Shown piece by piece: positions 8,068 to 15,255 of a DNA stretch of 38,596 nt. The notes under the pieces were generated by a model. That model was not told the DNA's origin, ran no database searches, and saw nothing but the letters and a program-made list of their open reading frames with translations. Position numbers and translations under genes: made by a program. The stretch's first letter is position 1. Each line of letters begins with the position of its first letter. The stretch comes from Actinomycetota bacterium (GTDB taxonomy: Bacteria > Actinomycetota > Actinomycetes > Streptosporangiales > Streptosporangiaceae), in NCBI GenBank assembly GCA_003168255.1, contig PMSU01000095.1:14190-52785 (forward strand). Reading direction: 5' to 3'.

Positions 8068-10161
8068 ATGAGGTTGGGCGTTGCTCCGAAACGGAGTAGG
8101 TTCGGGGCCTTGACGTGCACGCTCGCTTGCGTGTTGCTGTTCGCCATGTCCGGTACGTCCGCTGCCAGTCCGTCAGCCACTTGGCCAGCCCGGCCTGGCG
8201 GATCGGCCTGGAAGCTAGCCACGCGCTACCCCGCAGGCATAGACCTTCTGGAAGGCATCGACTGCCCAGCCACGACGACCTGCTATGCCGACGGAACGAA
8301 CTCCAACATCGCAGGCACGATAGTCGCCAGCACCAATGGGGGCGCCACCTGGGCGGCGACCGGCAATGTCCCTCCGCTGATCCAGACATTGGACGCGATA
8401 GCCTGTCCAACCACTACCGTCTGCTACGCCGCTGGCAACAGTTTCGCCAGCAGCACCTTTCTCGGCGCAATCGTGGCCACGACTAACGGCGGCCGAACGT
8501 GGCGGCAGCAGAAAGTCTCAAGTTCCGTCCAGCAACTCTTCGCTATCGCATGCCCGACGACGAAGACCTGCTTCGCGGCGGGAGACAACCAAGGGGGCGG
8601 CGGCGTCATCCTGGCCACCACCAACGGAGGCGAGACCTGGGTCAGCCAGACCCTCCCGGCCTTGCCGCCATCCATGGTGGGCGTCTCATTCCTTTTCGGC
8701 CTCGCCTGCCCGAGTACCACGGCCTGCTACGCAGCCGGCGTCGACGCCAACATCAACACCCCCGAAGGCATCATCCTGGGCACCACCGACGGCGGCAAGA
8801 CCTGGATCAGCCAGCAGGTCCCTGCCACCGTCGCCAAATACCAGGCCATCGCCTGCCCGGCCATCAGCGCGTGTTACGCGGTCGGCCAGGACACCAACGG
8901 CGGAGGCGTGATCCTCGCCACCACCGATGCGGGCCGACGCTGGGCCCGCCAGGGCATCCCGGCCGGGAGCAACAACCTCGACGCCATCGCCTGCCCAAGC
9001 GCAGCGACCTGCACGGCGACGGGCGGAAACGCGGGTGAGGGCGTGCTCCACACCACCGACCGGGGCGGGACCTGGAGCCCCCAGGCGGTCCCGTCAAAGA
9101 GCCTCGACGCGTTCGATGTGGCTTGCCCATCGACGTTGGCTTGCTTCGTGGCGACGGGAAAGACAAGTGGAAACGCGGCGGTCTACCGCACCGTCGACGG
9201 CGGCACGGGCTGGAAGGTAGAAGCGATCCCGCCTGGGATCGACTTCCTCTTCGGCGTGGACTGCCCTTCGACCATGGCTTGCTATGCGGCTGGCAGCGAC
9301 TCTGCGGACCGCGGGGCAGTGCTGGTTAGCAGCGACAGCGGACGTACCTGGATTAAGCACGGCCTGCCCGCCAAGATCTACGCCCTCAACGCCATCGCTT
9401 GCCCATCGGTGAAAATCTGCGTGTCCGCGGGGTTCAATCTTGCAGGCGTGGTGGCTGCCACCTCCGACGCAGGCACGAGCTGGACCGAACCACCCGTGCC
9501 CGCCGGCAAGAGCGGCGACCTCTACGACGTCGCCTGCCCTGCCACAGAAGATTGCTATACCGTCGGATACGCGGACGAGAACGATCAGCGGGCACTTCTG
9601 CTGGCCACTACGGACGGCGGCAGACAGTGGCACCGCCAGTCCATCCCCGCTGGCATCCCATTTCTCGCCGGAGTCGCATGCCCGTCCACTTCCGTCTGCT
9701 TCGCTGTAGGAGATGGCGTGGTGCTGTCCACCATCAATGCAGGCCAGACGTGGAGTCCCGAGACGATCTCCGCCGATCTTTCTGGCATCGCTTGCCCTAC
9801 ACCGGCGATCTGTTACGCCACAGGGGCGACGGGCAACGGCGCCTCCACCGTGCTCACCACCACCAACGCGGGCAAAACCTGGACCAGGGAATCGATCCCG
9901 GCTGGGATCATGAACGTGGGCAACCCAACCTGCCCGACCATCTCTACCTGCTACATCGCCGGGTTCAACAAAAGTCTCTCAACCGGCCACATCCTGGCCA
10001 GCAGCAACCGAGGGCATACCTGGAGCGTTCAGACCCTCCCGCCCGGCATCAGCTCCGTCGGCAGTATCACCTGCACCTCTGAGAATGCTTGCCTCGCGGT
10101 CGGTGAGGGCGAGGGAGCCATGGGCGGAGTGATCCTGAAGTCGCCCGGCGATGGACGCTAG
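8068..10161 (+). CDS. Secreted 14-repeat Asp-box beta-propeller protein
   Basis: This is a 697-residue exported protein. Residues 1-33 form a Sec signal peptide (basic KRSRFG, hydrophobic ALTCTLACVLLFAM, then SGTSAAS). The rest is 14 consecutive units of about 45 residues. Each begins with a C-P-x-x-x-x-C cysteine pair (variants of AIACPTTTVCYAAG) and continues to an Asp-box turn (ATTNGGKTW, STNGGATW, TTDAGRRW) and a PAGIxxL linker. The S/T-x-D/N-x-G-x-T-W turn is the BNR/Asp-box seen in sialidases, VPS10 and Ycf48-like propellers. No sialidase catalytic Arg triad or other enzyme domain is evident. Fourteen units would make two seven-bladed propellers, or one very large one, each blade stapled by a disulfide. 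A ligand-binding or surface role is an inference. No downstream partner is in frame. Confidence 0.85.
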   Translation: MRLGVAPKRSRFGALTCTLACVLLFAMSGTSAASPSATWPARPGGSAWKLATRYPAGIDLLEGIDCPATTTCYADGTNSNIAGTIVASTNGGATWAATGNVPPLIQTLDAIACPTTTVCYAAGNSFASSTFLGAIVATTNGGRTWRQQKVSSSVQQLFAIACPTTKTCFAAGDNQGGGGVILATTNGGETWVSQTLPALPPSMVGVSFLFGLACPSTTACYAAGVDANINTPEGIILGTTDGGKTWISQQVPATVAKYQAIACPAISACYAVGQDTNGGGVILATTDAGRRWARQGIPAGSNNLDAIACPSAATCTATGGNAGEGVLHTTDRGGTWSPQAVPSKSLDAFDVACPSTLACFVATGKTSGNAAVYRTVDGGTGWKVEAIPPGIDFLFGVDCPSTMACYAAGSDSADRGAVLVSSDSGRTWIKHGLPAKIYALNAIACPSVKICVSAGFNLAGVVAATSDAGTSWTEPPVPAGKSGDLYDVACPATEDCYTVGYADENDQRALLLATTDGGRQWHRQSIPAGIPFLAGVACPSTSVCFAVGDGVVLSTINAGQTWSPETISADLSGIACPTPAICYATGATGNGASTVLTTTNAGKTWTRESIPAGIMNVGNPTCPTISTCYIAGFNKSLSTGHILASSNRGHTWSVQTLPPGISSVGSITCTSENACLAVGEGEGAMGGVILKSPGDGR

Positions 10162-10521
10162 CCTGCTCACTGGGCCACCATGGCGGCAGCCCAAGGACCC
10201 TCCGTCATATGCGCCTGGTCGCCGGTTTGCCGGGCGCCGCCATGCGAGGTCCGCAGGACCGTGGGCACGAGGCCATGATCATGGCCCGACATTCATGCTT
10301 GACGAGCCTCACCGGGACCCCGACTGCACCGAGTGCGGTGCTGGCCCCAAAGGGCGACTCGGGGCCGGAGTGAGCACGCACCTCCCCACTCGCTGACTCC
10401 AGCACGCACAACGAATGCTCGCGTGGCCTCGGGTCCAGGGGCCGTGCTGGCTGCTGATCAGTTTTATGTGGATGCTCGAGAGGCCCGCACCACTGGCGGG
10501 CGCCGCACGGAAGAGAAGATC
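10162..10521. other. Gap with a perfect 16-bp palindrome
   Basis: No gene is supported. GGCCATGATCATGGCC at 10271-10286 is a perfect palindrome. Just before the next reading frame, GGAAGAGAAG (about 10509-10518) is a good ribosome-binding site for the interrupted gene at 10522. Confidence 0.4.
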
Positions 10522-10803
10522 ATGAATGAGTTCATCGCCCTGGAGACCGGCGAGTACCGGTTGTGAACGTACGACCCAGGCCGCCGCGAGATCCGGGTCC
10601 GGATCGACGGCGTTCCGTCCAACACCGCGTCCAGCACACTGTGCCCGCTCGGCGAAGCCAGGATCGAAGTCGAACTGGAGCTGGCCAGGGGCACGGTGAT
10701 CACCACCGAACCGGGGAATGTCCCGTTCGTCGTCCGCACGTTGGACGGGACGGTGGTGTACGACACCACGGGTGAAGCGCGCTTAAGGGGCGTTCCGATT
10801 TGA
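10522..10803 (+). pseudogene. Small gene interrupted by an in-frame TGA
   Basis: From ATG 10522, with GAAGAGAAG as a well-placed ribosome-binding site, the frame reads MNEFIALETGEYRL and hits TGA at 10564-10566. It then continues open for 78 codons, TYDPGRREIRVRIDGVPSN to GEARLRGVPI, ending with TGA at 10801-10803. The downstream part has actinobacterial codon bias and alternating strand-like segments (ARIEVELELARGTVITTE, NVPFVVRTLDGTVVY), so the whole was probably one 93-residue protein. CGA to TGA is a single C-to-T change from an Arg codon. There is no recognised family. A TTA codon occurs near the end. I favour a recent nonsense mutation; readthrough or recoding is the less likely alternative. 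Confidence 0.6.
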
Positions 10804-10931
10804 TGCACCTGGAGCGGTGTGATCGGCAGCCTTGCAAGGCGTGCCTGCCTGGCTCGGGCTTGCGGCGACCCGGGCTGGGTTAGGCTCGGTGACCTGTGAG
10901 TGCATGTCAGGGCGAGGCAGGGGGGCGGAAT

Positions 10932-11837
10932 ATGAACGGCGTTGAGAACGCCGGGCGCGTCGAAGACGCCATCGCCAGCAAAAAACGGGCCGCCGCCGAT
11001 CGCGAGCGTGCCCTCGGCGCCGACCACCCTGAAACCTTGGCCGCCCGGCGCAGCCTAGCCAGCTCGTACCGTTCGGCGGGGCGCATCGCCGATTCCATCG
11101 CCATCGAAGAACCGCTCGTCGCCGACCTCCAGCGCATCCTCGGCCCCGACCACCCTTACACCCTGGACACCCGGGCCAGCCTGGCTGCCTCCTACCGGTC
11201 GGCGGGGCGGACCGGCGAGGCCATCGCCATCGGGGAACCCCTCGTCGCCGACCTCGAGCGCGTCCTCGGCCCCGACCGCCCTGACACCCTGGCTGCGCGC
11301 GGCAATCTGGCTGCCGCATATCGCTTGGCGGGGCGGACCGGCGAGGCCATCACGATCGGGGAACCGCTCGTCGCCGACCTCCAGCGCTCGCTCGGTCCCG
11401 ACCACCCTGACACCCTGGCAGCCCGGAGCGAGCTGGCTGCCTCCTACCGGTCGACGGGGCGCATCGACGAGGCCATCGCCATCGAAGAACCGCTCGTCGC
11501 CGACCTCCAGCGTGCCCTTGGTCCCGACCACCCTTACGCCCTGGCTACCCGGGCCAGCCTGGCTGCCTCGTACCGGTCGGCAGGGCGGCCCTACGAGGCC
11601 ATCGCCATCGAAGAACGGCTTGTCGCCGACCTCCAGCGCGTTTTCGGTCCCGGGCACCCCAATACCCTCACCGCGCGGGCCAGTCTGGCTGCCTCCTACC
11701 GGTCGGCGGGGCGCACCGGCGAGGCCACCGCCATCGAAGAACCGCTCGTCGCCGAACTCCGGCGCGCCCTCGGCCCCAAGGCCCCACCATTCCCTGATCG
11801 CCCGGGCAATGGCAATGAGGAGTCTCCAAGGGACTGA
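10932..11837 (+). CDS. Kinesin-light-chain-type TPR repeat protein
   Basis: This protein of 301 residues is built almost entirely from seven tandem 42-residue TPR units of the TPR_10/TPR_12 kind. Each follows the scheme R-x-x-E-A-I-A-I-E-E-P-L-V-A-D-L-Q-R-x-L-G-P-D-H-P-x-T-L-x-x-R-x-x-L-A-A-S-Y-R-S-A-G. The last unit is truncated after LGPKAP and runs into a short polar tail. No signal peptide, transmembrane segment or enzymatic domain is present. ATG 10932 is preferred over GTG 10896 because GGGGGCGGA lies directly upstream. Known: such repeats form superhelical protein-binding scaffolds and in actinomycetes are often fused to STAND/NB-ARC signalling ATPases. Here the scaffold stands alone, so it may be a partner protein or a broken-off sensor domain. 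Confidence 0.83.
   Translation: MNGVENAGRVEDAIASKKRAAADRERALGADHPETLAARRSLASSYRSAGRIADSIAIEEPLVADLQRILGPDHPYTLDTRASLAASYRSAGRTGEAIAIGEPLVADLERVLGPDRPDTLAARGNLAAAYRLAGRTGEAITIGEPLVADLQRSLGPDHPDTLAARSELAASYRSTGRIDEAIAIEEPLVADLQRALGPDHPYALATRASLAASYRSAGRPYEAIAIEERLVADLQRVFGPGHPNTLTARASLAASYRSAGRTGEATAIEEPLVAELRRALGPKAPPFPDRPGNGNEESPRD
11058..11764 (+). repeat. 126-bp tandem repeats inside the TPR gene
   Basis: The coding DNA repeats with a 126-bp period. Long stretches such as gctcgtcgccgacctccagc and ctggctgcctcctaccggtc recur almost unchanged in successive units. The DNA identity is higher than TPR structure requires, which indicates recent unit duplication or gene conversion. Confidence 0.75.
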
Positions 11838-11869
11838 CGGAATCCAGCCCTTGGACCGCCAGCCGGTCC

Positions 11870-12447
11870 TGTTCTTCCCGGACGGGGCGTTCAGCCAGGT
11901 AAGACGGGACCCGTCGGGCAGCGAGCCGCCGCCGGGCTCCGCCGGGAGGCTGATCCTGGCCTTCACCCGCGCGACGACGTGCCCGCCCGCGTGCACGATC
12001 GCGGTGATCAGGTCATAGCCCGGGAAATTCCGGTCGAAGCAGATCACTCGGCCGGCGACCAGGTCCGGGCGGCGGCGCACCAGCCGGGCCAGCAGCGTCT
12101 GCTCTGCGGCCCGTGCCCGGCCGCAGATCGCTCCGAGCGCGGCCCGGCCTGCGCGGGCGGTCAAGGCAACCATCCTGACCTGCGGGAACGGCGCAGGCCC
12201 CGTCGCCGTCCTGGCTGGCGGTGCCGCTGCAGCCGAACGCCGTCCGGTTCGCCTCCGTATCCGCGATGTTCACCAGCATCCCGTCGGCGGCGCACACCAT
12301 CATCCCGGCCAGCAGCACCGCCGACGGTTCATCAGCGGGCGGCAGCACCGCCAGCTCGCCAGCCGACGGCATCGCATCTCCTGCTTTCTCATCTTTCGAA
12401 TGTTGCTGATGCCAGCTGGGCGCCGGAGTCCCCGGAGGCAGGGCCAT
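11870..12447 (-). pseudogene. Frameshifted, truncated IS4-family transposase
   Basis: Two minus-strand frames together rebuild the middle of an IS4-type DDE transposase. The first (12447 to about 12210) contains LLAGMMVCAADGMLVNIADT and then EANRTAFG, carrying the first catalytic Asp region. The second (about 12205 to 11870) contains FPQVRMVALTARAGRAALGA, then VICFDRNFPGYDLITAIVHA, then HVVARVKARISLP and LPDGSRLTWL, carrying the second Asp in ICFDRNF. The reading frame shifts near 12205. The third catalytic residue, the Glu region and the C-terminus are missing. No terminal inverted repeats or target duplication were identified. The element cannot be autonomous. Confidence 0.72.
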
Positions 12448-12569
12448 CAGCGGGAACGATCGTGGCGCGGATCTGTGACCTGCGGGTTCACGGCGGGCTG
12501 ACGGTCACGGCACGGCGGCTCCTGCGATAAGGCAGGGATCGGGCACTCAGGCGCCTGTCGCCGGGCTGC

Positions 12570-13289
12570 TCAGTGGTCGGAAAGGCCGGCCGGGTAGGTG
12601 GCTTCCGGCTGGCTCTTCGTGCTGTGCATGGTCCAGAGAAGGTCGGCGAGATCGTCCGGGTCAACCTCGGGCATGTCCGGCACGGGGGTTCCGGCCGCCC
12701 TTTCCGCCTCCCGCCGTTCATAGAAGGGGGTGTGCTTGATAGCCGCGCCGATGTAGAGACCGCCGACATAGACGCCTTTGCCGGCTACCGCGGCGTGCAG
12801 TGACTGTAGGTAGTTGCGCTGCGCGGCCAGGGCGAACCCGCCGGAGATGTGCGGCATGCCGCGCACGGCGCTGGCGCCTTGCGCGCTCAAGATGGCGCCG
12901 TCTCCTCGTTCGAGCATGGCCGGCAGGAACTCCTGCACCAGGGCCAGCAGCGAGTAGAGAGCCAGCGGCATGAGCGCCTGGGCACGCTCGGGGGTCAAGG
13001 CGGCGACCGGAATGAACCCGCCGGCGGAGACACCGTAGTAGAACGCGCCGGGGTCGCCGACCACGCCGCGGATCTGCCCGGCCAGCTGTGGCACGGCGTC
13101 GGTGTCGGACAGGTCGGCGGTGAAGACGTGCGCGGTCGCGCCGATGCTGGCCAGGTCTGCGGCCAGCTCCTTGAGCGGCGCCTCGCGGCGGGCCACCAGG
13201 ACGACGGTGTAGCCGGCTCGCGCGTAGCGGCGGGCGACGGCCCGGCCGAGGCCGGGACCGGCTCCGAACACGACGATGGATGGGGGCAT
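12570..13289 (-). CDS. SDR family oxidoreductase with atypical active site
   Basis: This 239-residue protein has a Rossmann fold. Seen: the NAD(P)-binding loop VVFGAGPGLGRAVARRYA (residues 6-23); TVVLVARREAPLKELAADL, where the Arg pair favours NADP(H); the adenine-pocket FTADLSDTDAV; and the strand AILSAQGASAVRG carrying the usual catalytic Ser region. Where classical SDRs have Y-x-x-x-K the sequence is SGGFALAAQRNYLQSLH, so neither the Tyr nor the Lys is in register. This subtype is known among actinobacterial SDRs and may act as a reductase with altered chemistry or as a binding protein. It diverges from the TetR gene across an operator-like array, so it is the presumed target of that repressor. 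Confidence 0.85.
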   Translation of the reverse strand: MPPSIVVFGAGPGLGRAVARRYARAGYTVVLVARREAPLKELAADLASIGATAHVFTADLSDTDAVPQLAGQIRGVVGDPGAFYYGVSAGGFIPVAALTPERAQALMPLALYSLLALVQEFLPAMLERGDGAILSAQGASAVRGMPHISGGFALAAQRNYLQSLHAAVAGKGVYVGGLYIGAAIKHTPFYERREAERAAGTPVPDMPEVDPDDLADLLWTMHSTKSQPEATYPAGLSDH

Positions 13290-13319
13290 GGGCGGCCTGC
13301 TCCTATGCTCGACTCTGTG

Positions 13320-13381
13320 GTTAACTTGACCCGATGGTTAAGTTAACCCTACGGTCAAGTTAACTCTGGAGTCAAGTTGTT
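13320..13381. promoter_or_regulatory. Four 11-bp operator-like elements at 17-bp spacing
   Basis: Between the SDR and TetR starts lie four related 11-mers: GTTAACTTGAC (13320-13330), GTTAAGTTAAC (13337-13347), GTCAAGTTAAC (13354-13364) and GTCAAGTTGTT (13371-13381). Every start is exactly 17 bp after the last, with unrelated 6-bp spacers. The first element is the reverse complement of the third, and the second is a near palindrome. They are AT-rich islands in GC-rich DNA and occupy the positions where both divergent promoters must lie. The likely binder is the adjacent TetR protein. This assignment is inferred. Confidence 0.75.
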
Positions 13382-13393
13382 CAGGACGGACGG

Positions 13394-14005
13394 ATGAGCC
13401 CGAGGACTAGCCCGCCGGGAGACCGGGAAGCCGCCCAGGTGGCGGGCGCGCCCCTGCGCGCCGATGCCGCCCGCAACGTGGCCCAGATCCGCGCCGCCGC
13501 CATCGCCGCGTTCCGCGGCCGCGGGCTGGACACTCCGCTGGAGGAGATCGCCGCTGCCGCCGGGGTCAGCAAGGCCACCATCTACAACCGGTTCGGCGGC
13601 CGGGCCGGCCTCATCGACGCCGTGATCGGGAAGCTCGTCGCCGCCGAGATGTACGCGATCATGGACAAGGCCCTGCAGGTGGCAGACCCCTGGCAGGCAA
13701 TCGCCACCTACGTCACCGACAGGCGTGACCTGCAATACCGCGAACCCGCCTTCACCGACGCACTGCTGATGACCTACCCAGATTCCGGGCAGCTGGCCGC
13801 GATCGCTACGGCAGCCATCGACATGACCATCAGCCTGGTCCAGCGAGGCCACGATGCCGGGGTGATACGCCGGGACTTCACCGCCGAGGACCTCTACTAC
13901 GCCGATGTAGCCAACGGACTCGCCCTCCGCAAGCTGCCCAGACCTGCCCGTCAAGACTACGACCGGCGCATCCGCTTCTTCCTCGACAGCCTCCGCCCGC
14001 GCTGA
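13394..14005 (+). CDS. TetR/AcrR family transcriptional regulator
   Basis: This is a 203-residue one-component repressor. The N-terminal DNA-binding domain (residues 28-75) reads NVAQIRAAAIAAFRGRGLDT then PLEEIAAAAGVSKATIYNRF, the standard TetR helix-turn-helix with the A-G-V-S-K-A-T-I-Y-x-x-F recognition helix. The C-terminal ligand-binding part is all-helical; the segment DFTAEDLYYADVANGLALRK is typical of the TetR_C SbtR-like class. ATG 13394 follows directly after the operator-like array and has only a modest ribosome-binding site (GGACGG). It probably represses itself and the divergent SDR gene. The inducer is unknown. Confidence 0.9.
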   Translation: MSPRTSPPGDREAAQVAGAPLRADAARNVAQIRAAAIAAFRGRGLDTPLEEIAAAAGVSKATIYNRFGGRAGLIDAVIGKLVAAEMYAIMDKALQVADPWQAIATYVTDRRDLQYREPAFTDALLMTYPDSGQLAAIATAAIDMTISLVQRGHDAGVIRRDFTAEDLYYADVANGLALRKLPRPARQDYDRRIRFFLDSLRPR

Positions 14006-14390
14006 CCAATGCCGCAAGCAGAACAACGGCCGGTCGCACAAGAGGATTGGCGGTCGCTCTAAGTCCGCGGGTTGACGTATGACGGCTTCAGTGTTCTGCG
14101 ACATGTCAATCGGACCGAAGGGGAACGCATTGACCTTCGAGGGTCGTATGCGTGACATTCGGGAGCGTTACGGGAGTCGACTGTGACACGGGATGCGCAG
14201 GGCGGCTCGGTCGGTGTGTCCATGACACGCCACGGAGCGATGGAAGCGCTAGCCAAAGCGCTGACCAGCGCAGACAGGAAACGGTGAAAGTCGGTCGGTG
14301 TGCCCGTGGATGACAACGCATGCCGATAACTCGGCGAGCATGCTGTTGACCGGAAATGCCGCCGCCGCATTTCTGTCGCGCCCGCTCAGC
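14006..14390. other. Gap without a recognised gene
   Basis: No frame is convincing. A short plus-strand frame at 14104-14187 encodes FEGRMRDIRERYGSRL and stops. It has no ribosome-binding site and is too short to assign. No hairpin or RNA gene was seen. Confidence 0.4.
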
Positions 14391-15248
14391 TCAGGGCAGC
14401 TGCGTCTCGGACTGGTCACCGTCATGGCTACCGGCGCCATTGGTGGGCAGGCAGGCGCGGCAGAAATCGCGGCCGAAGGTCGTGAGCTGGATGCTGCGGT
14501 AGACGATCTTGGGTATGTGGCCGGCCTGGGCGAGCGCGTCGGTGACGCGTGGCTGGGCTTCGATGAGCTGGTAGCGGTCGGGATCGTCGACTTTCTCCTT
14601 GGAGAAGGCGATCAGCCCTTGCCGGTTGAGATTGGTCAGGTAGGGGTGGATACGGTCCATGCGACGTAGGCCCGCGTGTTCGGCGATCATGTTCAGTCCC
14701 CCGGCGACGAGTTCGGAGCCAATACCCAGGGGGCGGTTGGTGCGGACATCGAGGGCGGGTTGCGGCCCGTCCTCGCGCAGCAGTCGCAGGATGCGGGCCT
14801 CGTCGGGGGTGATCTCGGAGAGCATCCGAGCGTAGGCTGGGTGGCCGACGTCGTCGCCGGTGGCACTGACATCGGCGGATTGTTCCAGCAACGCCGCGCC
14901 AAGCGCCCGCAGCTCGTCTGGGGTTGCCGAAGGCTCCGACGCCGCAGCGTTACGATGTGGCGGCCCGGGGGGGCCGTCCCACCCGCTCAGAGTGGTCACC
15001 ACTACGTCACGTATCTCCGCGGCGATGTCTTGCAGGATCACCACTGGCGGGTCCCCGTCCAGGGTGCGGGTGAACATCTCGGTGCCGGTGTGCAGCGCCG
15101 TACTGGTACTCCAGAGCAGGGCGCGCCAGCCGGTGGTAGCCGTGAGGCGAACCAGGCCGGGCAGCCCGGCCATCTCGAACGGGGTCGGCGGCGGCGATGA
15201 CGCGGGCGGCGGATCGGCCTCGCTGCGGTGCCCTTCGGTGCTGGTCAT
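14391..15248 (-). CDS. Abi-alpha (DUF4393) family protein
   Basis: This 285-residue protein has a disordered Pro-rich start (PPPASSPPPTPFEM). The C-terminal two-thirds carry the Abi-alpha/DUF4393 pattern: ARMLSEITPDEARILRLLRE, GPQPALDVRTNRPLGIGSEL, AGLRRMDRIHPYLTNLNRQG, then IAFSKEKVDDPDRYQLIEAQ, and finally SIQLTTFGRDFCRACLP. Winged-helix-like features lie around DEARILRLL and LNRQGLIAFS. Known: the family name comes from a Lactococcus abortive-infection protein, and its mechanism in actinobacteria is undefined. The ATG at 15248 lies 7 bp after the stop of the DUF445 gene, so the two form an operon. The DUF445 partner could place the response at the membrane; that is an inference. Confidence 0.8.
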   Translation of the reverse strand: MTSTEGHRSEADPPPASSPPPTPFEMAGLPGLVRLTATTGWRALLWSTSTALHTGTEMFTRTLDGDPPVVILQDIAAEIRDVVVTTLSGWDGPPGPPHRNAAASEPSATPDELRALGAALLEQSADVSATGDDVGHPAYARMLSEITPDEARILRLLREDGPQPALDVRTNRPLGIGSELVAGGLNMIAEHAGLRRMDRIHPYLTNLNRQGLIAFSKEKVDDPDRYQLIEAQPRVTDALAQAGHIPKIVYRSIQLTTFGRDFCRACLPTNGAGSHDGDQSETQLP

Positions 15249-15255
15249 GGCCGGT

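Noticed and set aside
7457..8410. Long minus-strand ORF of 317 codons
   Set aside because: It runs antisense through the secreted repeat protein; real similarity lies in a different frame (the methyltransferase fragment).
8068..10161. Sialidase assignment from the Asp-box repeats
   Set aside because: No catalytic Arg triad, Tyr/Glu pair or FRIP-like motif is visible; Asp-boxes occur in many non-enzymatic propellers.
10896..10931. GTG start giving the TPR protein 12 extra residues
   Set aside because: The ATG at 10932 has a much better ribosome-binding site and the extra residues are not TPR-like.
11055..12173. A single 372-residue minus-strand protein spanning the TPR gene
   Set aside because: Only its first third is transposase-like; the rest is antisense of the TPR repeats, so it is a relic joined to a shadow frame.
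14104..14187. Short frame encoding FEGRMRDIRERYGSRL, considered as an HD-domain gene end
   Set aside because: Too short, no ribosome-binding site, and no second motif to confirm the family.
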